A DNA stretch of 44,887 bases from Heterotrichella gracilis (Eukaryota; Sar; Xanthophyceae; Tribonematales; Xanthonemataceae), in assembly GCA_032358255.1 (NCBI GenBank), contig JAULBX010026685.1, positions 1 through 44,887 on the forward strand, written 5' to 3'. The stretch's first letter is position 1. The number at the start of each line of letters is the position of its first letter. Of this stretch, positions 32,136 to 43,500 are shown one piece after another. Below the pieces are notes generated by a model. The model saw nothing but the letters and a program-made list of their open reading frames with translations, did no database searches and had not been told where the DNA came from. The position numbers were made by a program, and so were the translations under genes.

Positions 32136-33871
32136 GGGTCCAAAACACCCTAGGCGAGGGTGAGGTTTGACCTAGCAGAAACAGGTTGCACCCCAGCAAG
32201 GCTTAAATTCCACAAGGGGTTGGAATATACCCTACGGGTGCACGGGCACAATCCTTGAAACTGGCTTGCTCCTTTCTGCCTGTTTTGGCTTGGCTGGTGG
32301 TCTGGCTGTTGGTTTTGCTGCTGCGCTAGTGGAACCAATGCGACTGTTGGTCTGGGTGCTGCGGCTGTGCTAGCGATGCCGCTGGGAGTTGGCTTGCACT
32401 GGCGGTACAAGCTGTCTGGTGGGCTCGTTTAGGGTTTAGGGTTGCTGCCTGACAGGAGCTGTTTTGCCGTAGAGAAGAACCCTAAGAGGGGTTTTGGGCC
32501 ACCAGAGCTGGGTGAGAAGGCTGTGGGCATGAGCGATTGAGGCGGGTGGAATGTTGCGGGTCCCCCTTGCTTTAAAGTCTAGGGTTCTGGACCCCAGCTG
32601 GGTGAGCAGCTGTGCTTGTGCTGTTGACGGGGCGAGGGTTACCCTTAGGGTAAACGGTTGCTAGGTACCCCTTGCTCCCTGATAGTCCTTGGCCAAGTCT
32701 GCACAGCACAAGTGCAAAGGCGTGAGTGGTGATAGTGACGGGGTGGGTGCCCCTCCTACGTGTATGTAGGGCCAAGTGAGAATCGCAAAGGATGAGTGGT
32801 GATGCATGTGGGAATAGGGGCCTAGCGAGGGGGAAACCCTGATAACGATTGGTACTCTCTGCCTCAACAGAGACCACCTGTTAGATGTCACATGCAGCGC
32901 TGTGGCTTGTGAAGGACAGGGGTGCTTAGTGTGTGGCCACTGCTGGTGGGTGCATGGTGTGTGGACAGGAGTGTGTGGTGTGTGGCCACTGCTGGTGCGT
33001 GCATCCCTTTGGAGAAGCCTACTATTCTGTCACTGTAAGTAGCCTGGTGGGTGGCCACATCCTACACGTCTGGATAGGTTAGAAGGACACATACGAAGCT
33101 GGCAGCCTGGCAGGGGTCTATAGCATGCGATGTTGATACCTACTATACACACCTTTGCAGATACCGTAGCCCTGCAAGTCTGCTGGGGTATAGCGGGTAT
33201 TCTTCACCTTAGTTGCAGTGCTTCTCAGCTGTGACATGTGGTGGGTAAATACGCCATGTGTGCACACAAACTCAAAGAAAAAGGCTAGCCGCAAACTACA
33301 CGATGCATGCATGCAAAACGTCCCCGTGACGTTTTGTGTACCCCTTAGTGGTCTTCAACCCAAATGTACATCTATGCAGTGTTTACCAGGGTCACTCGGA
33401 GCCAAGCTTGTGTGCTGTAGCAGTCTAACTCCCTGTTGCAACAGGCACGGTTATGCATGCAAACGCATGCATGCATGTCAGAGCAGACATCCCATGCGTA
33501 CAGGCGGAGTGCCAGCGACCAGTTCCAGCATAACACCCTGTGAATGAGAAGCCAAGCGTGCCTTAATTTCTGAACTGCGCCTGTGCAGTACGCAAACAAA
33601 TTCCCTTGAAGGCTAAGTCACACTGCTAGTGGCATCTCCAGCTGGTCCCACCACTATCCCAGGGCGCCTTTTCCACCACCATTACCCAAGCACCACTACC
33701 CTAGACTAGCCCTAACTACACCAAACCCCAACATCAGGGTGCCCAGCTCACTCTATCAACCACAACACCAAAGGCCAAGTAGCACACCTTCCTATACCCG
33801 TAGTGCAAGCCGACCCTTGTCACTCCAACACCTACCACTCCACTGCCCACCAGCCACACACCCAGCCACCA
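32136..33871. other. Divergent promoter region between SOUL and SMYD genes
   Basis: About 1.7 kb between two head-to-head genes, so it must contain both promoters. Visible items: a short duplication of GTGTGGCCACTGCTGGTG (about 32932-33003), several TGCATGCA palindromes (33303-33315, 33452-33478), and TTTAGGGTTTAGGG near 32429-32443. The open frame at 32150-32410 (minus) is not supported as a gene. Confidence 0.5.
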
Positions 33872-36800
33872 ATGGCCCCCCCCTGGCGCATCCACACCAC
33901 CGCTCACAAGGGCCGCCACCTCGTCGCCACCCGCGCCATCGCCCCCAGCGATGTAGTCCTATCACAGCCCCCCTACGCAGCAGAAATCTACGACAACCAG
34001 CTCCAGCACTACTGCGGCTGCTGCGTGACAGCTGTCACCTCCCCACTGGTGTGCGGTGCGTGCCACCTGGCGCGCTATGCATCCCGGGATCACCAGCGGG
34101 CGGGGTGGGCGGAGCACAAACCCTTGTGTAGGGCTTTGAAGGTGGGTGCGAGACAGTGATTCTTTCGAGTGGCTGGCGCACCAAAAACCCTTGCGTAGGG
34201 TGCACAGAAAGGCGTATCACGCCCGTGAAGACCAGCCGGCTAGGTGGGGACTAACCCCTTGTTGTATGGCTGTGGAGGTGGGTGGGTTGACCTCCGAACC
34301 CTACAATTGGTGGGATGCATGGGGCAAGAACCCTTGCGTAGAGCTTTGTTGAGTAGCTGGCGCACCAAAACCCTTGCGTAGGGTGCACAGGAAGGGGTGC
34401 CACCTTGCGAAACATCCCGAGAGTGCCAGAGAGTGGGCGGACCTCAAAGCCTTGTGTGGGGCCTGGAAGGTGGGCACCAAAACCCTTATGCAGGGCTTGG
34501 CATGCGATCCGATCAAGCTGCCCCAACGCACCCCTTTCCAGTGCTGCCCCTCGCCCCCCTCAGCATGGCTCGCTTGCAGTGAATACTAGCCACACCCTTG
34601 TGTGTGGTCTTTGCAGGCGTGTGCCCCCAGGGTGCCCCCTCCCACCGTGAGGCTGGCAGCCAAGGTGCTGTGGCGCGCAATCAGGTGCGCCACAACCCCC
34701 AAACCCTCGAGGGTCTGGCTGGCCCTAAATGAACGGTTGGCGGCAAAGGTGTTGTGGCGCTGTGGGTCCTTTGTGAGGCATAAACCCTACATTCTGTACC
34801 ATACACACTGAATCCTAAACCCTAAACCCTCATGCGCAGGGAGGGCAGGGGCGAAGACAGCAGCCACGGCAGCTATGGCGCAATTTGTGCGCTGCAGTCG
34901 CATTGGTCTGAAGTTGGGGATGGCAGGAAAGTGACCTATGCACACATGGCGGCACTGACCAGGTATGGGGAATGAAATAGCACGTGTTACCCTACACACG
35001 GGTTGCCTTGCCCTACATACTGCTATTGCACAACCTGCCACCTCTGCCATCACGTGTCATGGTACTACCAGAAGTAGCCTAAACCCCACACGATGGAGGA
35101 GTATAACCACTTATCGTGGCTTATGCTGTGCCTCACACGCTGTGAATCCCCTCCCAAAAGTTCCTAAACCCCAGACCCTGGATCTCAAACCCCAAAAATT
35201 ACGCTTGCCCACAGGCAGTTCATGGAGGGTGCTGACGTGGCGCTCCCTGACTGGGTGGATGCCCGCCATATCGCCCACCTGCTGGCGCGCTTTGCATGCA
35301 ACAACCACACCGTCTGCGATGACGAGATGCGACCCATAGGTGAGGGTTGGCACTGACCTGAAAGGGTACTTTTTAGTGGCAGGCGCTAGGGTTTTCCCAA
35401 GGGATGGTTTTCCCGCAGGCGTACATCTTTTCCCCCTTCCTTACCATTAATCCTGTGCCAACCTGTGCTTGGCACCGCATGTGCCAGACTAGCTGCCCGT
35501 CCGGCAGTACTGCTGGAGTTCCGTTCACGCATGTGACTGAGTGACTGATGTACAAGCGCCAAATAGAGAAGCAAAATAACTCGAGACGTTATCAGTGTTG
35601 TTGCGTCACAGTCAGCTTCATACCCATTCCCGCAGGTGTGGGCATCTACCCCTTGGCTGCGCTGGTCAACCACGCCTGCCAGCCCAGCTGCGTGCAGGGC
35701 TTGTGCATTCAGAAAAGTACATCCACCCTTCAAATCAAGGAATTGCCGCGCTTTTCAGCAAGCATCGACGTAAATTACAACACTTTCTTGCCAAAGTTAA
35801 TGGAATAAATTTCTCATCCCGTAGGCGTGGGCATCTATCCCCTGGCTGCGCTGGTGAACCACGCCTGCCAGCCCAGCTGCGTGCAGGGCTTCAAGGGGGG
35901 CACGATAGTGTTCAGGGCGGTGCGGGCGATCCAGCCAGGGGAGGAAATCACAATCACCTACGTCGAGCTGGCAGCCACACGCAGGGAGCGCAGGTACTGT
36001 GCGGGTTGCGAGTTGTAGGGTTTGGGGATTAGGTTTTTTATTTTGAGCTTCGGCTGAAGTGTGGAGCTGGCTGCGACACGTGGCAACAGCAGGTACTGTG
36101 CACTGTTACCCTGCAGCCAAAACTCTCACATTCAATTCAGCCAGGGGAGGAAATCACAATCCGCTATGTCGAGCTGGCAGCCACACGCAGGGAGCGCGGG
36201 TAGGAATGAGAATAAGTTATCTCATTCTGAATAATCCTAGACCCTAAACCTGCAGTTGTGCAGGTTTTAATGCGGTGCGCGCTGGGGGCCTAATACCTAA
36301 AGTGCAAGTTTACAGAGTATGAAATAAGGTAAAATCCGATCCTACAAGGTACTGTGTATTAGGGTTTAGGGTTTGCGTTGTTGAGCCGTGCCACTGAGAC
36401 ACACGTGTGGAGTGTAGGGCGGCGTTGTTGGATCAGTATTTCTTCGACATCGACCGCGTTTCCTCGTCATTGGCAGCTGATCACACTTCATCGGATGGCG
36501 ATCAGGGGCGATCAGGGGGCGAGGGTGCGGAACTGGAGGGGATGGAATCCCAGCTTGCTGCTGGGGTTGTAATGTCCAGCCCTGAGGGGCCAGTGCCCTC
36601 GGAATTTAATCATTCTACTGATGATTTGGTGCCAGGGGTGGCGCAACAGGATCAGCAGCCATTAGGGTCCGATCCAACCTCATCAGATCCAATCCAATCT
36701 GATCAGCAGCCCACATGGAGCGCCACAGTGGATGGGGTCCTCCTACGTTTCTTTGATGCCCCCAGCGCTGCCCCCCCCTGGCCTCATGACCCTGCTGACG

Positions 36801-39300
36801 TGGCGCTCACGCAGCTCGCCACCTGGCAAGGTAGGCTAGGGTAAATGCGTAGGGTATGTATGTGGTAGGGTATAGGAAAGATGTGCACACTGCGCTGACC
36901 AGCAAGGGTATGTGCGCAGCCTATGCCGACCGCATGAAAGGGTTTATGGGGTTTTGGCTGGTGACCAGGTAAAGTTGTGCCGATAGGGTATGTGCACCCA
37001 TTTGGTCTATGTCTCTATGCGGCGCAAGTTCGATCTCATTCTTATATGCACACGTTTTGCTGGCCCTGTGTAGCACATGATCCATCAGCCTTTTCATAAG
37101 CATTGTGATTTTCATCGCATTTTCGTCTCATCACTTCTTTGATTATTCCAGGGGGAAAGTTGGTGGAATTGGAGGGAGGGGGGCTCGCCACCCCTATCCC
37201 CAAGCGGGCAGCGCCGTTCACCTTTGCGGGGATGGAAGGGGATGAAGAAGGGGATGAAGAAATAGCTGGGGACGGCAGCGGGGATGATGAAGGAGCTGCG
37301 GATGGCGGCGGGGATGGCGACACAGAATTGGCGTCTGCGACGGGGAGGGCAGAGGAGGAGGGGGAGGGTGTGGCTAGGGTGCAGGTGGACTGCTGGGGCC
37401 CTCTCACGGTCAAAGGTATATCCATGCGGTATTATGCATCCCATGTACAATTGGTCAAAACTGTAAACCGCGCCATTGGGTACATTGAAATGAGTTTTTG
37501 CTACCACTGTAATCTCTTCATTTTTCTGCCGAGTTTTGGGTTGGGCATAGGCCAGTCTTTTGTCATTGCTAGTTCTTTTCTCGGTACATAAAACCACCAT
37601 GTTCTTGGTCATTTCTTTGTGGTGGCATGTGGTAAACGCCCTCCTCCTCCCCCGCCCAATATAGGCACCCCCTTGGACAGCCCCAGCCTCCACTCCACCG
37701 CCACCCTGCTCGCCCACATGCTGACTCAGCACCAGGCAGCGGAGGAAGCACTGGGTGCCAACCAGCCTGCCCGCGCCCTGGCGATTGTCCAAGGGGCGTT
37801 GCACGAGGCCACAGGTGAGGGGAAGGGAGGGGAGGATGCACTCGCAGAAACTTTGAGATCTATAGATCCTAAATGTCTAAAACCTAAAAACCCGGTGCTT
37901 TCTGGGGTGATGTGAGTAGGTTGCACTGGGATCTCCATCGCCACACGTCAGTCATGTGGTTATTGGAGGCAATCATGCTTGTGCCAAAACCCTAAGCAGT
38001 GCAGTCGGCATAGGAATTGTGTATGTCAAAACAACATGAAAAACGGCGTCGCTGCTTGGCCTGTGAATTGCCTTACTGAACCCATCGGTTTTGGCATTTC
38101 TAGGGGAGGTATGCGAGGGGTGCGCCCTCCCCGGCAGGCGCCACGTGTCAGTCATGCGGCTGTCGGAGGTAGGCATGCGCGCTGCCATTGCAGGGGGCGA
38201 CAGCTGGCAGCTGGCACTGGAGTACGCTGCGCAGCTGACACCCATGTACAGGAAACTGTACCCCGAGGTAGGTGGGGGTGGGAAATCGTGGTGGGAATTC
38301 TGCAAGCGGGGGTGCATGGGTTGTAATGGCTGTGCCAGGCGCAGAATGAGGCCCAGGAGGTAGTGTGCCTCACTGAAATCTGCCACAATTCCCCTGCTTG
38401 GTTCCTAATTTCTAAACCCTAGCTCTTGGCATAGTGGCCAAGCTGGTGCCATGTGTTGCGCCTCAACTGGGGATCCCACGTGCACACCTCAGGGCATAGC
38501 CTACTTATGCTATACTCTAAACCCTAACACTGTTCCACACACAGGCAGCATACCCTAAACCGTAAACCCACTAATGACCTACCCGTTTCCCCAAGGTGTG
38601 GCCCTCCCTTGGACTCCACCTGACGTCATGATGCGTCAGTTGCCTAAACCCTAAACCCTGGCACTAGTGGCCAAGCTGGTGCCACGTGCTGCGTTTCATA
38701 AGGGATCCCTTGTACGCACCTGCAGGGCACCGCCCACTCACACCACTCCTCACACAGGCCGCATACCCTAAACCCCAAACCCTGCAATGACCTCCCCGTT
38801 TCCCCCCCAGGTGTGGCCCTCCCTTGGTCTCCACCTAGCGTCCATCTCCAAGCTGCAGGCGTTCCTGGGCAGGCCCCAAGAGGCGGTGGAGGCGGCTGAT
38901 CAGGTGGGGTGGGTTGGTGGGTGGGTGGGGGCGTGAGGCGGCGGTGCAAAGAGTGCTTATACGTGATTTGGACTCGTTGAGCGTTAGTGTACTAAAAATG
39001 AGATGGGGTCAAATGAGCCCCTTTTGTTAAACACGATTCGCCAGTTATCCTGCGCGAGTTTCCAGATTGTTTATACAGCTTAAAGCTGTAAACCTTTCCT
39101 GGGCAGGCCTTTTCCCGGGCACCAGGAAGGTTGAAACCAGACGCCTGAAGCCATGCACCTAACTTTCGCTCCCCCTTGCCCCTCAGGCCCTGCGCATACT
39201 GCGGGTGACGCACGGCACCTGCCCCATGGTGGCGCACGTGGAGGAGGTGGCGTGGGAGGCAAGGGGGGAGCTGGTGCAGCAACAAGGGGAGGAGGACTGA
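33872..39300 (+). CDS. SMYD-type SET/MYND domain protein with degenerate zinc sites
   Basis: Exons: 33872-34141, 34617-34684, 34840-34962, 35215-35339, 35825-35993, 36418-36830, 37152-37415, 37665-37814, 38104-38267, 38811-38903, 39187-39300 (stop TGA). All phases match; 1953 nt, 650 residues. The split SET domain begins GRHLVATRAIAPSDVVLSQ (14-32). The MYND finger (48-86) keeps C48, C51, C61, C64, H82 and C86, but the two inner cysteines are Ala70 and His74. The SET core is NHACQPSC (207-214) and GEEITITY (Tyr241). The post-SET cysteine cluster expected after YFF is absent (YFFDIDRVSS). A ~215-residue acidic, low-complexity insertion (about 265-480) precedes a C-terminal TPR-like region ending RILRVTHGTCPMVAHVEE, typical of SMYD3-like proteins. 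These enzymes methylate lysines on histones or cytosolic proteins. The missing ligands leave activity uncertain; gene identity is firm. Confidence 0.9.
34190..34490 (+). repeat. Two extra copies of the SMYD exon-1 donor edge in intron 1
   Basis: The genuine exon-1 end (GTGCGTGCCACCTGGCGCGC ... CTTGTGTAGGGCTTTGAAGG, donor GTGGGT) is echoed at about 34196-34280 (GGGTGCACAGAAAGGCGTAT ... GCTGTGGAGGTGGGT) and 34376-34475 (GGGTGCACAGGAAGGGGTGC ... CCTGGAAGGTGGGC). Repeated ACCCTTGCGTAGGG blocks separate them. Both copies end in a GGTGGG donor-like site. Confidence 0.75.
34698..34785 (+). repeat. Extra copy of SMYD exon 2 in intron 2
   Basis: GGTTGGCGGCAAAGGTGTTG followed by TGGCGCTGTGGG repeats the genuine exon-2 end (GGCTGGCAGCCAAGGTGCTG, TGGCGCGCAAT; 34652-34684). 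Lies immediately 3' of the parent exon and is followed by a CCTAAACCCTAAACCC tract before exon 3. Confidence 0.8.
35626..35705 (+). repeat. Duplicate of the SMYD SET-core exon start
   Basis: CCCGCAG|GTGTGGGCATCTA and the next ~60 nt are almost identical to the genuine exon 5 start (CCCGTAG|GCGTGGGCATCTA; 35818-35890). They encode the same GVGIYPLAALVNHACQPSC in the same phase. The copy diverges at GTGCAGGGC|TTGTGC and has no donor at that point. If used alone it would read on to a stop at about 35806. Its acceptor is as good as the real one, so competition is likely. Confidence 0.92.
36053..36208 (+). repeat. Two extra copies of the SMYD exon-5 donor edge in intron 5
   Basis: About 36059-36110 (GTGGAGCTGGCTGCGACACG ... 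AGCAGGTACTGTGC) and 36139-36206 (CAGCCAGGGGAGGAAATCAC ... GGGAGCGCGGGTAGG) repeat the genuine exon-5 end and donor (35930-36001). The second copy is near-identical across GTCGAGCTGGCAGCCACACG and keeps a potential GGGTAG donor. Confidence 0.9.
38415..38650 (+). repeat. Extra ~235-bp copy of the SMYD intron-9 end plus exon-10 start
   Basis: A block at 38415-38650 (TGGCCAAGCTGGTGCCATGT ... GTGTGGCCCTCCCTTGGACT, CCACCTGACGTC) is repeated at 38655-38855, ending in the genuine exon 10 (GTGTGGCCCTCCCTTGGTCT, CCACCTAGCGTC). Both halves carry CCCTAAACCC tracts. The upstream copy has CCCCAAG at the splice position where the real exon has CCCCCAG. Confidence 0.9.
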
Positions 39301-40561
39301 AACACCCTCCAGCTGCAAATGGGAAAGGAAACATGCTGCGTTTGGTTGTATTGGCATATGGGGCCTGTGGGCCATATGGCTCCAGGTGGCTGCACACCAC
39401 GAAACCCTAAACAATGGCGCCATACACGGCAAACTGTTGTTGTGCTTCTCCTGCACCTGCCTGGGCGCCCGCAAGGCACCTGGCCCAATGCCAGTGTGCT
39501 GGGCAAAGCGTGCATGCCCGCATATTGTGCTGCTGCACAGTTTAGGGTTTAGGGTTGCATATATGCGCCTTGGGTTAAACGCCGCTCCTGGCAGGAGCCT
39601 TCTGTCGTTGCCATTGCCCCCAGTACTAGAGATGGTCTCAGGCTCTGGTGATCACCAAGGCAACTACTTTACAATGCATATTGTAAACTAACAGAGGCGC
39701 CTGTTCTGGCAGGTTGAGGTTGTTTTGCACATATGTTGAAGTGCAAATATCCTTGGTAGAAGTACGCACACATATATGAGCTGCCTGACGCTTCAATGCC
39801 CTTGGCAAGGTCAACTTGCAGTTAGCATTGGTGTTGTACCTAACCGGTGCAAAAGCCTATTCCGCCCTTGAACTCAACTCGCCTAAGGCCTGCAACTGCA
39901 CGCGTGTGCTGTTTCGCGCCAACCAGGGCCCTGCACCTTGTTCACACGCGCCGCCTAGAGGAGGGCGCACGCAGGGTGCACGCATGGCATGCATGTGCTT
40001 CGCACGTCCAACTTGAGATGGCCAACCAAGCGGCACCAGGGTCACTAGTGCTTACAGTGTAAAGGGGTGGACCTTCCTTCCCGCTATCGCCCACCAACTT
40101 TAAAAAGCTCGTTGCTGTGGAGCCTGGGCCGATTCGCCTCTGCAGCTGTTCAAACCTGGTTCTGTGAGGGCCACGTTTGCTGTGAACGTGCCCCCGGGAT
40201 GATTGCCGGGACACAGCTGAATATATGCGGCAATTATAGCACTGATCTAGGCCTACTGGGGACTGTAAAGGAGGTAACCGGGATCGAATAAGCAAACATC
40301 GGGATGCAAGGGTGGTTGGCTTTGAATTCAAATGGCGTTGGTGGGCAGCTGGGGTGCCACGCCACCGTCGTGCACCCCGTCGGTTTTGCACCTTGGGTCA
40401 AACATGCTGTGCATATAACTGACACAAGACGCTGCAAACGCTCATAACGTGCACTTGTGACCCTCAGCTACTCTTTGCTGCCCCGGTTCTAGTTCCTTCG
40501 TCTAGCATCGCTTAGCTTCGTCCGCTCTGCTGCGTGTGTGCGTTCAAAACCATACATCAAG
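39301..40561. other. Intergenic region with R2 promoter
   Basis: Between the SMYD stop and the R2 start. No gene supported. A TTTCGCGCCAACC sequence at 39912-39924 resembles an E2F-type site, as found in R2 promoters of plants. It is ~640 bp from the start codon and its role is inference only. CATATATGCGC and CATATATGAGC occur near 39557 and 39770. Confidence 0.4.
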
Positions 40562-43500
40562 ATGTGCTACGAGAAGGCAGTCGGTTTCAGGAAGAACGAG
40601 CGGGACGCGGACGAGCCGCTGCTGATGGACAACCCAGACCGCTTCTGCATGTTCCCTATCACAGAGAAGTCCATCTGGGAGATGTACAAGAAGGCCGAGG
40701 CGAGCTTCTGGACAGGTGAGGCTGGGCCCCAACCATCGCAGCACGAACACAGCACGGCGCGACGGTGCACCGTTTACCACCGACCCAGTAGCCAGATATC
40801 GCGTCTGTGCCGCTGTTTAGGTGTTAGGCCTCTGTGAATGTGGTTTTGGGCTACTCTGGTGCCGTGCATCTTGAGAATTCTGCTGTGTTGGACCCTGGCT
40901 GCATTTCACGAGCCAGGCAAGCACGTTTCGTGGGGTTTCAAATGCTTGCGACACCCACATCACTCGGGCACTCCTGTACTAACGCTGCTGCTCAGTAGCT
41001 GCATCTTATTTTACTTTGGACCTTCCAGCCGCTGATGCTGACAAACTGCCCGTGCCTGCACTGCCATGGTGTGAGCGAGCCGTTGCCACACACACTGAGC
41101 TTGAAAACAACTTTGAAACCTTGGCTCGTTGTCTCAATCGTACTTGACCGTTTTGTTCTCTTTCCAAGCTGTTTCCTCCCCTCAGTTGTTAGCTAGCAAC
41201 CGTTCGTGCAAATCTCAGACGGCACCACCACGCTGTCCCTTTATCTTGGACGACTCACCTTTCAACCTGCCCCTTGCAGCCGAGGAGGTTGACCTCAGCA
41301 GTGACTTCACCGACTGGGAGAAGCTGAACGACGGCGAGAAGCACTTTGTGTCCCACATCCTGGCGTTCTTTGCCGCCAGCGATGGCATCGTGCTCGAGAA
41401 CCTGGGGATGCGGTTCATGACTGAGGTGCAACTAGCAGAGGTAAGGAAAAGGTTTGCTTGGCCTTGGGTTTTTGGGTTTGGTCCTGTTCCTCTCCCTCCC
41501 CTCTAGTCTGGATGCTTGCCCTGACAGTGTTTCATTTGAGTGCATCATTTGATTTTGAAACGAAAGCAGGGTTCTGACTGTGCCTGCTACTTGCCTTGCA
41601 GGCCCGTGCCTTCTATGGGTTCCAGATTGCCATCGAGAACATTCACTCAGGTATGTGACACCAGCCCTCCCCTGGCAGCCTCCCTCCTTAATGTTCTATC
41701 ATTTGGTCAGGTCACTGTATTCCAGCCCATGTGGTCACTGTTCCAGGCAGCTCCACTCCTTGGTTGTTGCTTCATCACTTATCCTGATCTCAAGAGCTGT
41801 TTTGTGACCCAGTGCTAACAGCCTGTTGTTGTGGGTTGCCTGCAGAGATGTACAGCTTGCTGCTGGACACCTACATCAAGGACCCTCAGGAGAAGACCAA
41901 GCTGTTCCACGCCATCCAAACCATCCCCTGCGTGGAGAAGAAGGCCAACTGGGCGTTCAAGTGGATCGACAGGTACGCCTACCCCACAGTTGGTTATGTG
42001 AATGTGTACACCTGTCCCGCCTTGTGTTTTGGGCAGGCACCACCTCCTGACCTCCTGCAGTCTTACCTTGGCAGCAGACCGCTAGGTGTATGTGTTCTCC
42101 ACTCCTGGGCAGGTCTGCATACTCACTACTTTCTTGTCAACTGAGTTTGCTGGTATTGTGTGCCGCCCTTACGGGGAGTTGTGCTTCCTCCTAGCTGCCC
42201 TTTTTGACAATGGTGCTTTCTCGCGCACTGCGCTGGCTCCTCTGCTGCCTTTGCCCTAGCGCCTACTTGCCACTGCACACTCTGCTTGCTTGCCAATTGA
42301 TCTCTGTATTTTTCCCCGCACACAGCGCTGGCTCCTTTGCCGAACGGCTACTTACCAGTGCATCTTCCATCCTCAACCTTCCCTGCCCAAAACCCAAAAC
42401 CCTGCCAACTGACCTCTGTCTTCCCCGCCCACAGCGCTGGCTCCTTTGCCGAGCGGCTAGTCGCCTTTGCGGCGGTGGAGGGCATCTTCTTCTCAGGCAG
42501 CTTCTGCGCTGTGTTCTGGCTCAAGAAGCGCGGCTTGATGCACGGCCTCACCTTCTCCAACGAGCTCATCTCCAGGGACGAGGGCCTGCACACAGACTTT
42601 GCCTGCCTGCTCTACAAGTAAGCCCAGCCAAGGGTGGAAAGGATACTAAGACTACTTGTACAATAGTGTGTCAGTGCTGCTGCCCTAAACATCCCCTCCA
42701 CCTCTGTTGCAGCCTACATACTTGGTCACATGCATCTCAGTAAGCCAGTCTTGCACCAGCACCGCCACTCAACCCTGTCCCGGCACCTGTTTCTGGTCGT
42801 TAGGCAGTTGCAGCCAAAACAGCCAGATTAGCAGTCAACTGCACGCATGCGGTGCCATTACCAAACTGTGTGTACCCGGTTTCTAATTGCTCCTTTCCCG
42901 CTGCAGCCTGCTGAAGAACAAGCTGTCCGAGGAGGCCGTCCTGACCATCATCACTGAGGCGGTCACCATCGAGCAGGAGTTCATCTGCGACGCCCTGCCC
43001 GTGGAGCTGATCGGCATGAACAAGCAGATGATGCACCAGTACATCGAGTTTGTGGCGGACAGGCTGCTGGTGGCGCTGGGCCAGGACAAGCACTACAAGA
43101 CAGCCAACCCCTTCGACTGGATGGAGCTCATCTCGCTACAGTGAGTGCCAGCGCTAGGGTTTGTAGGGTACAGGGTACCAGATAGGTACTGCTAGGCAGC
43201 TAACCCCTTTGACTGGATGGAGCTCATCTCGCTACATTGAGTGCCAGCCCTAGGTGTGTTAGGGTACAGGGCTAAATGGAGCTTATCTTGCTACAGTGAT
43301 CTGGTTGCCAGCATTACGGTTCAAGATTAAGGGTACTGCCACTGACTTGACTGGTTGGAGCTGATCTCGCTGGCCACCAATTCTTCCATATATGCTACCC
43401 AAGCACTCTGATTTGCTGTTGCTTGAACCCTAGACCCTTGCTGCTCCCCAACCCTGACCCCTTAATACCCTGCAGGGGCAAGACCAACTTCTTTGAGAAG

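Noticed and set aside
32150..32410. Small minus-strand gene upstream of SOUL
   Set aside because: Gln/Pro-rich frame without recognisable features lying in the expected promoter region.
42800..43093. Minus-strand open frame antisense to R2 exon 6
   Set aside because: It is the shadow of a GC-rich conserved coding exon; no independent protein features.
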